Shown: in pieces, positions 35,483 to 44,868 of the stretch | Layout of the letters: each line of letters starts with the position of its first letter | Position numbering within the stretch: position 1 is the stretch's first letter | Assembly: GCF_023706045.1 (NCBI RefSeq) | Contig: NZ_BQYL01000001.1 | Location: 1,240,001 to 1,304,000 of the forward strand | Length of the DNA: 64,000 nt | Direction of reading: 5' to 3' | Source of the DNA: Kangiella sp. TOML190 | GTDB lineage: Bacteria; Pseudomonadota; Gammaproteobacteria; Enterobacterales; Kangiellaceae | Notes under the pieces: generated by a model | Told to the model about the DNA's origin: nothing | What the model saw: only the letters and a program-made list of their open reading frames with translations | Database searches by the model: none | Translations under genes and position numbers: made by a program

Positions 35483-36979
35483 ATGCCAATCGAATTAGAA
35501 ATGAAACTCGCTGCCCAGCCAGAGAAAATTAATCAAATAAAACAATGGCTTAGCCAGGAGTTGGGGCAAACCATTGAATGGCAAACAAGCGAGCTCGTCA
35601 ACACTTATTATGATACGGAAAGCCATAAGCTACGCGAGCTAAAAATTGGCTTGCGGGTGCGTCGTGATGGTGAAAACTACGTTCAATCGGTCAAATCCGA
35701 AGGTCGAGTAGTCGGCGGCCTTTATCAAAGAAACGAATCTGAAACTCAAATCCCTAACGCTAACCTCGACTTGGCAGTAGTGGAAGATCCTTATCTGCAA
35801 ATATTGCTTGAAGAGGCGCAGGAAGAAGACGGTGCTTTGCGCGCTCTATTCCGTACCGACTTTGAGCGTCAAGCAGCCATGATTCAATACCAAGATTCTG
35901 AAATCGAGGTGGCGTTAGATACGGGTGAAATTTCCCATCGAGGTCATAAAAGCCCGATATGCGAACTGGAGTTGGAACTAAAATCTGGTGAAGCTGGAGC
36001 CATTTTTTCATTGGGACAACAGCTGGTGGACAATTTTTCACTGGTGTTATCCGCCGAAAGCAAAGCTGAGCGTGGTTACCGTCTAAGTTCTGAGCATCAG
36101 GTTTATTTGCGCCGGTTGGACGTGGTGCCACTTACCGCTAAGTCGCCTGCCGAAGGCTCTTTTGAAACCATTGCCCATTACGGTTTAGCCCATTGGCAAC
36201 ATTACATAAAGCTGATCAAGCGTGAGCTTAGAATTGAGTATTTTTTGCAGCTCAACCGAGCTTTACTTTACATGCAGCATTTGTACTCAGTCTTTGCTCC
36301 TTTGATCCCGCGCCACTCTTTGTCGGAAGTACGAGCAGACTGGATAGAGGTCACGCAAAACTTTAGTAAAGTACAGCAATACGCACTACAGCTGAATTGG
36401 TTAGAAAATGCCAAGCTTTATGGCTTTGGCTATGATGCTTTGGCTGAGCATGAAAATGAGCTTAGACGTAAGTTTGAATTAGAAGGACAAAATTTCATAC
36501 AGTACCTAAGCAGCCCTAATTACAACTTAAAACTATTGCACTTTAGTCGCTGGCTCTATCTTAAAGAGTGGACTATCGAATTAAAGGACTCCGCGAAACA
36601 AAGATTGCAAAAAGAAATTTTCCCTTTTGCGATTAAACAGTTGCAACACCAGATGGTCGATGTCACCCGTCATTTGAAAATTAAAGAAGAATTGCAGGAG
36701 AAAGATTATTTAAGTTATCTGCCTAAACTGTATCGAACGCTCGATATTGGACTCTTTTTTGGTAGCCTTTTTGACAGCAAAAAACGGGTTAGTTTTCGTC
36801 AGAACTGGGTGGATCTAGTGGCGAATATTGAGCTTTTTAAGCAGCTAGAGTACATTCGAAAGGTTTTAATGGAGCATGAAACCCGAGATCCACGATTAGA
36901 AGAAACGGAAAGTGAAATTTTGCAAACCTTATTAGAGTTGAGAACTGAAGCATTTACTCAAAACCCCTATTGGAATTAG
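35483..36979 (+). CDS. CYTH-CHAD domain protein (YgiF-like inorganic triphosphatase)
   Basis: This 498-residue cytoplasmic protein opens with the CYTH signature IELEMKLA (ExExK). Further tunnel residues include VNTYYDTESHKLRELKIGLRVRR, CELELELKSGE and AESKAERGYRL. The second half is a CHAD helical domain, which binds polyphosphate; its histidines are seen in LAHWQHYIKLIKRELR and MQHLYSVFAPLIPRHSL. E. coli YgiF hydrolyses inorganic triphosphate. Its place near pit and glnE matches the ygiF-glnE neighbourhood in enterobacteria, here with other genes in between. Confidence 0.9.
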   Translation: MPIELEMKLAAQPEKINQIKQWLSQELGQTIEWQTSELVNTYYDTESHKLRELKIGLRVRRDGENYVQSVKSEGRVVGGLYQRNESETQIPNANLDLAVVEDPYLQILLEEAQEEDGALRALFRTDFERQAAMIQYQDSEIEVALDTGEISHRGHKSPICELELELKSGEAGAIFSLGQQLVDNFSLVLSAESKAERGYRLSSEHQVYLRRLDVVPLTAKSPAEGSFETIAHYGLAHWQHYIKLIKRELRIEYFLQLNRALLYMQHLYSVFAPLIPRHSLSEVRADWIEVTQNFSKVQQYALQLNWLENAKLYGFGYDALAEHENELRRKFELEGQNFIQYLSSPNYNLKLLHFSRWLYLKEWTIELKDSAKQRLQKEIFPFAIKQLQHQMVDVTRHLKIKEELQEKDYLSYLPKLYRTLDIGLFFGSLFDSKKRVSFRQNWVDLVANIELFKQLEYIRKVLMEHETRDPRLEETESEILQTLLELRTEAFTQNPYWN

Positions 36980-37100
36980 AGTATGCCATAAGATAATAGA
37001 AAGGAATTAGAGAATATTAAAGGATTAAACAAGTGAGGCAAGCATTAAAGCATTAATCACCAAAGCGTTAGATAAAATTTTAACAGTCTCTCGTTGTAAC

Positions 37101-38948
37101 ATGAGCACTGATGAATTTCCTGCGTCTAGGATCTTGCAGGTACAGGTGGTTTTTCTATTTATCTTGGGTGGTTTGTTTTTTTCCGCTAGTTTCGCGGTTA
37201 TCTATTTTTTCTTAGAGATGTATCCCACTACCTTGGTGCTGCTGAGCAGTATCCTGATTGGGATCTTTTGCTTATGGCTATTGCGCCGTTATCAAAAAAG
37301 TGAATCCGTAGCGCATATAGTCTTAACGCTGTTTTTTTCCATTATTATTGCTGCGAATCTGGAGTTAGGAGGCTTTGACAACCCCAATGATGCTTGGTTT
37401 ATGGTCATTGTTATGGTTAGCGGACTCTTATTAACCCATCGTTCCGTTTGGGTTTATGCAGGTTTGGTATTAATGGTCAGTATCGCCTTTTACGTTTTTA
37501 AATATTTGGGTATGGAATTCCCTAAAAGGCTTTCTCAAGACAAACTTGACTTGCTCAATTTGTTCAATCGAATTGGCGCGGTGACCACTACCGTATTTTT
37601 AATCATTTTATTTCGTTATGAACGCAATATGCGTGAGCAAGGTCTGAATGAAAAAGAACAAAAGCTGTACCAATTAGCAAATTATGATCAATTAACCCAG
37701 TTATTTAACCGCACTTATTTCGCACAAGCCTTTGAGCAAAGAATTGAAGATAACACAAACCAAAGGCAAGCTTTACTCTTTGTGGATTTAGATGCTTTTA
37801 AAGTGGTTAACGATACTTTCGGGCATAACATTGGCGATGAGTTGCTAAAGGAAGTGGGCAAGCGTTTTAAGACTCAACTTAACGGCGATGATCTTATTTG
37901 CCGGCATGGTGGTGATGAGTTCTTAGTCATGCCTAGTAGCAGTTATTCGGAAGAGCAGGTGGAGAACTTTGCTAATAATTTGATCAGAGCCTTGAATAAA
38001 CCTTTCCATATCAACGAGCAAAAGATTCACATTGGTTGCAGTGTGGGTATTGCTTTCTATCCACGTCACGGTAATGGCTATATGGAGTTATTAAGAGCTT
38101 CGGATATTGCCATGTATCGAGCTAAAGAGCGCGGCACGGAGCAATTTCAAGTCTACAGCGATAATTTGGCCAAAGAAATTCATAATAAAAATCAAATGGC
38201 GCTTGATTTGCGCCGGGCGATTGATAAAGGGCAATTAAGTCTGGTCTATCAGCCTAAGGTGAACCTAAAAACAAAAGAGATCTCTGGCTACGAAGCTCTA
38301 GTACGTTGGACTAATGAACAAAATGAGGTTATGGAGCCAAGCATTTTTGTGGCGATTGCTGAAGAGTTTTCTTTGGTCAATAAATTAGGCGAGTGGTTGA
38401 TTAATACCGTCTGTAAACAAATCAAGGAATGGCAAAACCAAGGCGAGGCCATAAAGAAAATTGCTATCAACGTTTCGGCAAAGCAACTATTGCGCTCTGA
38501 TTTTGTCACCGAAATTATTCGTGCAACAAATTATTTTCAGTTAGACGCCAGTTTAATTGAGCTAGAGCTAACCGAAAGCGTTTTTATTGAATCATCCCAT
38601 GAAACCTTGCGCAAGCTGAACAAGCTGAGCGACTTGGGATACAGTTTAGTGATTGATGACTATGGCACCGGCTATGCTTCTTTGGGTTATTTAAAGCGTT
38701 TTCCGGTATCGGCATTAAAAATTGATAAGTCTTTTATCGACGAAATCTTGCTGAGCGAGCAAGATCAAACCATTGTGGGCTCTACCATAGAATTAGCTCA
38801 TCAGTTAGGGCTGGAAGTTATCGCCGAAGGGGTAGAAAATGATGAGCAACTTCAGGTTTTGAAAAATCTAGGTTGCGATTTAATCCAAGGCTATTATTTT
38901 TCAAGGCCGCTTAGCGCCGAACAAGTCTTTAAGCAACAGCTTAAGTAA
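37101..38948 (+). CDS. GGDEF-EAL cyclic-di-GMP protein with membrane sensor region
   Basis: This 615-residue inner-membrane protein has five to six hydrophobic segments in the first 175 residues as a membrane sensor. A diguanylate cyclase domain follows with an intact active loop, RHGGDEFLVM. A c-di-GMP phosphodiesterase domain carries intact YEALVRW (EAL motif), IELTES, IDDYGTGYASLGYL and VIAEGVEN. Both halves look catalytically competent, so net activity must depend on the signal. It stands as a single gene between CYTH-CHAD and the convergent M48 gene. Confidence 0.93.
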   Translation: MSTDEFPASRILQVQVVFLFILGGLFFSASFAVIYFFLEMYPTTLVLLSSILIGIFCLWLLRRYQKSESVAHIVLTLFFSIIIAANLELGGFDNPNDAWFMVIVMVSGLLLTHRSVWVYAGLVLMVSIAFYVFKYLGMEFPKRLSQDKLDLLNLFNRIGAVTTTVFLIILFRYERNMREQGLNEKEQKLYQLANYDQLTQLFNRTYFAQAFEQRIEDNTNQRQALLFVDLDAFKVVNDTFGHNIGDELLKEVGKRFKTQLNGDDLICRHGGDEFLVMPSSSYSEEQVENFANNLIRALNKPFHINEQKIHIGCSVGIAFYPRHGNGYMELLRASDIAMYRAKERGTEQFQVYSDNLAKEIHNKNQMALDLRRAIDKGQLSLVYQPKVNLKTKEISGYEALVRWTNEQNEVMEPSIFVAIAEEFSLVNKLGEWLINTVCKQIKEWQNQGEAIKKIAINVSAKQLLRSDFVTEIIRATNYFQLDASLIELELTESVFIESSHETLRKLNKLSDLGYSLVIDDYGTGYASLGYLKRFPVSALKIDKSFIDEILLSEQDQTIVGSTIELAHQLGLEVIAEGVENDEQLQVLKNLGCDLIQGYYFSRPLSAEQVFKQQLK

Positions 38949-38983
38949 TTATTAGACCTCAAGTTTTAAACCACTACAATCTG

Positions 38984-40966
38984 CTAATGCTGATGAATTT
39001 TTTCGGCTAATTCTTGACTGTAATTTTGTACAAAAGGTGGCAGCGGGCAATCCAAGCATTCGGCTACAGCTCTTAATAGCTCAACTTCTTCAACATTAAT
39101 TACTCCATCGTCTTTTATCGCTTCCTCAAAGGCATTGAGTAGTGGCTTTTTTAACATAGGCGTTAACTGATTCAGTTTTAATAAAGCCAGATGAAAAGAC
39201 TCAGCCTCAAACTGATTAGGCAGTAAAGGAAAATCCTTGCTCGTAAAACCGCTCATTAGGTTTTTAAACAGTTGTGATTTTTTATCTTCTTGATTGCCGC
39301 TGGCATCAACCATGGCTGATAAAATCAATTGGATTTCTTTTTCTACCTTGTTAAAACGATTGATTTTACGGCTCTGTTTGGCGGTAGCTGATTGCAGGCT
39401 TTTTCTAACCAAAGAGTAAAGTACGTATTCAAATTGAGTAACGGATTTGTCCAAGTGAATAATCTGTTTTAGCAAGTTTAAAAAATTCGTTCTCTCAGTT
39501 TTGGAAAGACGACGCAGGCTAGGAATAGCAATATCAATAATCGCTAGCCGTAAATAGCGTTTATCTTTAGTGATGTAAGTTGCAAGCTCGATGACTGCTT
39601 GACGGCTATCTTCACCATAGGCATCGGATATCAAGTCGAGTGCTTGCGTTTCTTGCTGATCATCATCGCAAATTAACAGCGCAAATACTAAATACATGGC
39701 ATGGCTTGAAGCATGATGATTATGCGCTGCGGTACGCAGTACTTCTGGCATGGCCATCAATAGAGCATTGGCGGCGTGCAGATGCAAGGTAGTGGGGTTT
39801 CCTACCGTATCAATCAAGGCTCCCATGCCTGCTAACACATTAGTACCGCCAAATTTTTCAAAACCTTGCTTGGATTCTTGTGCCTGACGACGTTCTTCTG
39901 CAGCGATTTCTCGCTGTTGGATACGTTCGGCTTTACGCTCTTGCTGGTGCTGAAAGTCTTGCCATTCTGGCATAATGGCGTCTAAACGCTCATGCAAAGG
40001 TGGATGGGTAGCGAGTCCTGAGAAGTTAAGTTTTATTGGCTGAGCGATACACATATGGCTGGTTTCCTCAGCATAGCGATTTTCCAATAAAGATGATTGA
40101 GCGCCAATTTTGATAAAGGCGCCGGCTAAACCTTGATTATCTCGAGCATATTGCACTGCAGAAGCATCGGCCAAAAATTCACGCTGACGTGAGATAGCAG
40201 CTTTAATCAAGCGCCCAAAAAATAAACCGATAGAGCCAATAATATACATGGAAATACCGACAACGATGACCACTGCGATTAAGCCACCGCCTTCTTTATT
40301 ATTACTGCTGCGAACATTGCCATAGCGCAAGCTGCGCATCACAAAATATCCTGCTTGTCCTAAAATTAGAATGCCAGCAAGGATACTAATAAGACGCACA
40401 TTAATTTTCATGTCGGCATTAAAAATATGGCTAAACTCGTGCGCCACGACGCCTTGCAATTCTTGGCGGGTGAGTTGCTCTAAAGCCCCGCGAGTAACCA
40501 CCATGATGGTATCAGAAGATTCCTGACCTGCGACAAACGCATTAATGGCTTCTTCTTCATCCATAATAAACAGTGTCGGCACCGGCATTCCAGAAGCGAT
40601 GGCCATTTCTTCGACCACGTTAATAAAGCGTCGCTCGAGGCGATCATTAGTATCGGGTAAGACTTCACGCGCACCAACCATCCGAGCCAGTGATTTACCG
40701 CCACCACGCAATTGAAACCAACGAAAAAGACTGCCTAATCCAATTAAGCCAAGAGTGGCCAAAGTGATGTAAGCAAAGGCGGGCTGCTTGGGCCATTGAG
40801 CTAACGATGGAGGCTGCGCCACCGAGCTGGTGCTGGAGACGCCGGAGAGCACCAAAAAAGCGACTAGGTTAAGCGCTGTAACGATCAAAATAACGGCAAC
40901 TGTAAAGTAAAAAACCAATAGTTTGGTTTTTCGCCGAGCTGCCTCTTGGTGCTCGAAAAAATCCAT
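38984..40966 (-). CDS. M48-family (HtpX-like) membrane metalloprotease with C-terminal extension
   Basis: This 660-residue protein has two N-terminal membrane segments (about residues 17-40 and 65-85). The zinc protease domain has VVAHEFSHIFNADM (HExxH) and the downstream glutamate region REFLADASAVQYAR. Two further membrane segments lie near 190-255. A long cytoplasmic helical extension of about 300 residues ends in a TerB-like stretch (DDGVINVEEVELLRAVAECLDCP). Family members degrade damaged membrane proteins. It lies 22 bases after lemA, a pairing seen widely. Confidence 0.9.
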   Translation of the reverse strand: MDFFEHQEAARRKTKLLVFYFTVAVILIVTALNLVAFLVLSGVSSTSSVAQPPSLAQWPKQPAFAYITLATLGLIGLGSLFRWFQLRGGGKSLARMVGAREVLPDTNDRLERRFINVVEEMAIASGMPVPTLFIMDEEEAINAFVAGQESSDTIMVVTRGALEQLTRQELQGVVAHEFSHIFNADMKINVRLISILAGILILGQAGYFVMRSLRYGNVRSSNNKEGGGLIAVVIVVGISMYIIGSIGLFFGRLIKAAISRQREFLADASAVQYARDNQGLAGAFIKIGAQSSLLENRYAEETSHMCIAQPIKLNFSGLATHPPLHERLDAIMPEWQDFQHQQERKAERIQQREIAAEERRQAQESKQGFEKFGGTNVLAGMGALIDTVGNPTTLHLHAANALLMAMPEVLRTAAHNHHASSHAMYLVFALLICDDDQQETQALDLISDAYGEDSRQAVIELATYITKDKRYLRLAIIDIAIPSLRRLSKTERTNFLNLLKQIIHLDKSVTQFEYVLYSLVRKSLQSATAKQSRKINRFNKVEKEIQLILSAMVDASGNQEDKKSQLFKNLMSGFTSKDFPLLPNQFEAESFHLALLKLNQLTPMLKKPLLNAFEEAIKDDGVINVEEVELLRAVAECLDCPLPPFVQNYSQELAEKIHQH

Positions 40967-40988
40967 AAAGTTTAGAAACTAAAGCAAA

Positions 40989-41582
40989 TTAATTATCAAA
41001 AGAAACGTCAACTGGCTTGCGCGCTTCTTCCTCATCAACTTCATACATTTCCGCTTTTTGATGACCACCGAAGAAGTTGACCACCAGATTGTTGGGGAAC
41101 TGATCTTGATAAACGTTATATTGCATTACCGCATCATTATAAGCTTGGCGCGAGAAAGATATTTTATTCTCAGTGGTCGCTAGCTCTTCCATTAACTGTT
41201 CCATGGTTTGGTTGGCCTTTAGATCCGGATAAGCTTCAGCTAAAGCAAATAAACGTCCCAGGGCTCCTGTTAATTGGCCTTCCGCCGCCATGAGGTTTTT
41301 AACCGCATCCGGGTCGGTCGGATCGGCTGCCGCCGCTTGTCCTGCACTAACCGCACTGTTGCGAGCGTTAATAACCGCTTCCAAGGTATCTTTTTCGTGC
41401 GCCATATAGCCTTTGGCAGTTTCCACTAAGTTTGGAATTAGGTCATAGCGACGTTGCAGTTGTACGTCGATCTGTGCCCAGGCATTAGCGACTCGCTCTT
41501 TTAATGCGATTAATTTGTTGTAGATCGCAATAAAGAAAAAAGCGATGGCGGCTAGAATGCCTAAAAATATCAAGAACCCCAT
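40989..41582 (-). CDS. lemA: LemA family protein
   Basis: This 197-residue membrane-anchored helical protein has an N-terminal membrane segment (1-22) followed by the LemA signature YNKLIALKERVANAWAQIDVQLQRRYDLIPNLVETAKGY-like block. It also has QTMEQLMEELATTENKISFSRQAYNDAV, and the tail NNLVVNFFGGHQKAEMYEV. The function is poorly defined. Frequent linkage with M48 proteases, as here, suggests a shared membrane-quality role. ATG with a GGAG-type site. Confidence 0.93.
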   Translation of the reverse strand: MGFLIFLGILAAIAFFFIAIYNKLIALKERVANAWAQIDVQLQRRYDLIPNLVETAKGYMAHEKDTLEAVINARNSAVSAGQAAAADPTDPDAVKNLMAAEGQLTGALGRLFALAEAYPDLKANQTMEQLMEELATTENKISFSRQAYNDAVMQYNVYQDQFPNNLVVNFFGGHQKAEMYEVDEEEARKPVDVSFDN

Positions 41583-41855
41583 GATGATCTCCTTCTTTTG
41601 TCTTCACTTTATCCTAGAACTAAATCTCAAAAGATACAAATTATTATTTGTAAACATCTGTAATTATCATAAAAGAATCAATGATTTAGTAGAACTATTA
41701 AAGATTTTGTAGAGTTTAGATTTAGTCGCAGCTATGCCATAATCCAAGCAAATCACTTTTAGTTCAAAGTCATTATCAAAACATCAATTCCAAGCTTATT
41801 AGAGCGGAAAGCACAGGCAAGGTTTGAAGATTGGCAACAGCAGTCTGAGCAGCCA

Positions 41856-44630
41856 GTGGCGGATGGCTTGGCGAGTTTAGGCAGACAGTTATTGTTGGCC
41901 AGCGATTATGCTTATGAATGGCTGCTAAAGAAACCTGCTTGGTTGCCCGAGATTTATCAACTCCGTCAGCAAGATATCGAATCACTAGCAGCAATACTTA
42001 AGCAGCAGCTTGATGAGATAGATACTGACGCGCCAGAGTTTGAGTTAAAACAACAGTTGCGTCATTTGCGCCACTTCTGGTCAATCATTTGTATCGCTTT
42101 AGATCTAGAAGAAATCGCCAACATTCGGCAAATTACCCGTTTGCAATCGCAATTAGCCATTGGCTTGATCCAACAAGCTTACCGCTGGTGCTTTAAGCAA
42201 TATCAACAGCAGTATGGAACGCCGATGGATGTTCAGGGTAACAAACAGCAGTTGGCGATTTTAGCAATGGGCAAATTGGGCGGTATGGAGCTTAACTTTT
42301 CTTCCGATGTGGATCTGATTTTTTGTTACCCGAGCGAGGGCGAAACCGATACAAGCCAGTTGGCTCGAACGCCGATAGAAAACAGCAAATTTTTTACCCG
42401 TCTAGGACAAAAACTGGTGGCGTTACTGCATGAAACTAACGCTGACGGATTTGTTCATCGAGTAGACATGCGGCTAAGACCCTATGGCGAAAGCGGTGCG
42501 CTGGCTTTATCATTTGATGCAATGGCGGATTATTATTTGGAGCAAGGGCGCGAGTGGGAGCGATTTGCCATGATCAAAGCGCAAGTCTTGTGCGATGACC
42601 TTGCGGCGAAAAAACAACTGGAATCGATTATAAAGCCCTTTAGTTTTAGACGTTATATCGATTTTAGTGTGCTTGAAGCGATTCGTCAGCTAAAGCTTAA
42701 AATTAGCGCCGAGATGCGTAATCGCAATTTGCATAACAATATCAAGCTAGGCTTTGGCGGCATTCGAGAATTAGAATTTATCGTGCAGAGTTTGCAGTTG
42801 ATCAGCGGCGGACGATTTCCAGAATTGCAAGCCAAAAACTGGTGGCAGTCGTTAGAGCAATTAATTCAGCGACAACTGATCCCAGCTAACAAGGCACAAG
42901 CCTTGCAACAAGCATACCAATTTTTAAGAAGGTTAGAAAATAGATTGCAGTTTCGAGCCAATGCGCAAACTCAAGATTTACCTGATGATGAAATAGAACA
43001 ACAAATCATTGCTTGGCTGATGGATTTCAACACTTGGTCTGAGTTTGCACAAGCGTTTGAAGCACATAAGCAAAGGGTGGAAACCTTCTTTAACGACTTG
43101 TTTCATGATCCCAATTCCAGCTCGCAAGAAAATAGTAAGGTTCAGCTAATCACTAAAAGATTGTTCGCTTTAGAGCTTACAGAGAACGAGCAAAAACAGC
43201 TTTCTGAGTTACAGATTGAGTCAGTTTTGATCGAGCGATTGCAGCAGTTTCGGCGTCAATTTGTGGATGAAAAACTGGCGGCAAGAGGGCGTAAACGGCT
43301 TAATCAACTACTACCGAATTTATTGTTGAACCTAACTCGCTACCCTAAGCCGCAAGCTTTGTTAGAAGCTTGTTTATCCATTTTGCAGTCTATTGGTCGG
43401 CGTACCGCCTATTTTGAATTGTTAGCTGAAAACCCACCCTTATTAGAACATCTGGTGGAATTAGCCAGCCGTTCCAAGTGGTTGGTGGAGCAGTTAAAAC
43501 AATATCCGTCTTTGTTGGACGAGCTCTTATTTCCTTCCAATTTTGGAAAAATATTATCCAAAGCCGACTTTCAAGATTTACTCAAACAGGCACTATTGCG
43601 AATTGAACCTGAAGAAGTCGAAGAGCAGTTATTAGCCATTGGTCGCTTTAAAGTAGCTAGTCAATTCAAAGTGGCGGCAGGCTTTTTAAGTCAACGCTTT
43701 AGTATCGAACAAGTTACTCGTCAGCTAACCGATATTGCCGAAATTATTTTACAAGCTTTGCTACAACTGGCCTGGCGCGATTTGGCGCTAAAGTTTGGAA
43801 CTCCGGAAGGGGCAAGCCCTGAAATGGCGAGTAATTTTGCGGTAATTGGTTATGGCAAGCTTGGTGGGCATGAGCTGGGTTTTGATTCGGATCTAGATCT
43901 AGTGTTTTTATATCAGGGTGAACCGCAAGCCTACACCAATGGTAAAAAGTCGATAGAAGTTTCACAATTTTATACCCGTTTGACGCAGCGTTTGGTGCAC
44001 TATCTGAATGCGCGAACGGCGCAGGGTATCATGTATGAAGTGGATACTCGGCTACGACCTTCGGGGCGCTCAGGCTTATTGGTTAGTGAGCTGAGAGCCT
44101 TTTGTGAGTATCAAAAAAATGAGGCTTGGACTTGGGAAAAACAAGCTTTGGTACGAGCGCGAGCAGTGGCAGGCGACTCCAGTTTAATCCAGGCGTATCA
44201 GAGTTTAAGAAGTTCTTTATTGGTTTCTAATGCGGATCTAACTGAAGAAGTGGCTGCCATGCGACAAAAAATGAAACACAATCTTGATCGCAGTAACGAT
44301 CAGGTTTGGGATATTAAGCAAGGTGTTGGCGGCTTAGTAGACTTAGAGTTTTTAGTGCAATTTTGGGTGCTAAAAGCAGCGCAACAGGGTACAAGCTTGC
44401 CTGATATATACAGTAATGATTATTGGCTCGACTGGTTACTCGAGAAGAATATAATTAGTCAGCAACAACAGGCTCAATTCAAAAGCCTTTACGCTTCTTA
44501 TCAAGATCTCATTAATCATCAGCGACTGCAAATGCAGCCAGCAACCATTGCCTATGAGGCAGTTCCGCAAGAGCGGCAAATCATTATCGATACTTGGGAT
44601 TCGACTTTTGGGTCGAGCACGCTACAATAG
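41856..44630 (+). CDS. glnE: Bifunctional glutamine synthetase adenylyltransferase/deadenylase GlnE
   Basis: GlnE adenylylates and deadenylylates glutamine synthetase in response to PII and nitrogen status. Both nucleotidyltransferase sites are intact: MGKLGGMELNFSSDVDLIF in the N-terminal half and YGKLGGHELGFDSDLDLVFLY in the C-terminal half. GFGGIRELEFIVQ and GVGGLVDLEFLVQF follow the respective sites. The coordinates use the first conventional start, a GTG at 41856, giving 924 residues. The frame remains open back to 41763, and residues upstream of the GTG (PSLLERKAQARFEDWQQQ) look like GlnE N-terminal sequence. Translation may therefore begin at a rare ATT (41772 or 41787). Confidence 0.9.
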   Translation: MADGLASLGRQLLLASDYAYEWLLKKPAWLPEIYQLRQQDIESLAAILKQQLDEIDTDAPEFELKQQLRHLRHFWSIICIALDLEEIANIRQITRLQSQLAIGLIQQAYRWCFKQYQQQYGTPMDVQGNKQQLAILAMGKLGGMELNFSSDVDLIFCYPSEGETDTSQLARTPIENSKFFTRLGQKLVALLHETNADGFVHRVDMRLRPYGESGALALSFDAMADYYLEQGREWERFAMIKAQVLCDDLAAKKQLESIIKPFSFRRYIDFSVLEAIRQLKLKISAEMRNRNLHNNIKLGFGGIRELEFIVQSLQLISGGRFPELQAKNWWQSLEQLIQRQLIPANKAQALQQAYQFLRRLENRLQFRANAQTQDLPDDEIEQQIIAWLMDFNTWSEFAQAFEAHKQRVETFFNDLFHDPNSSSQENSKVQLITKRLFALELTENEQKQLSELQIESVLIERLQQFRRQFVDEKLAARGRKRLNQLLPNLLLNLTRYPKPQALLEACLSILQSIGRRTAYFELLAENPPLLEHLVELASRSKWLVEQLKQYPSLLDELLFPSNFGKILSKADFQDLLKQALLRIEPEEVEEQLLAIGRFKVASQFKVAAGFLSQRFSIEQVTRQLTDIAEIILQALLQLAWRDLALKFGTPEGASPEMASNFAVIGYGKLGGHELGFDSDLDLVFLYQGEPQAYTNGKKSIEVSQFYTRLTQRLVHYLNARTAQGIMYEVDTRLRPSGRSGLLVSELRAFCEYQKNEAWTWEKQALVRARAVAGDSSLIQAYQSLRSSLLVSNADLTEEVAAMRQKMKHNLDRSNDQVWDIKQGVGGLVDLEFLVQFWVLKAAQQGTSLPDIYSNDYWLDWLLEKNIISQQQQAQFKSLYASYQDLINHQRLQMQPATIAYEAVPQERQIIIDTWDSTFGSSTLQ

Positions 44631-44659
44631 CTAAAAAGGAGCAGCTTTAGTTAGCAATT

Positions 44660-44866
44660 ATGGCAACTGATTCATCAACAAAAACCACTAGAACCATCGG
44701 CCAAGCGGACTTACCGCTAAGTTGCCCGATGCCCGATGAGGCTTTGTGGAACCAACATCCCCGAGTCTATATTCCGCTGGATAAACAAGGCCGTGGAGCC
44801 TGCCCCTATTGCGGCAACCAATTTCAACTTAAAAGCGCTGTTGATAGCATAGATGGGGAATCATAA
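44660..44866 (+). CDS. zf-CHCC zinc-finger protein
   Basis: This is a 68-residue protein with the CHCC-type zinc-finger pattern: CPMPDEALWNQHPRVYIPLD, then CPYCGNQF. It is related to the small subunit NDUFS6 of mitochondrial complex I; bacterial members are usually stand-alone and of unknown function. It lies 29 bases after glnE and two bases before the aspartokinase gene, so it is probably co-transcribed with both. Confidence 0.85.
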   Translation: MATDSSTKTTRTIGQADLPLSCPMPDEALWNQHPRVYIPLDKQGRGACPYCGNQFQLKSAVDSIDGES

Positions 44867-44868
44867 AT

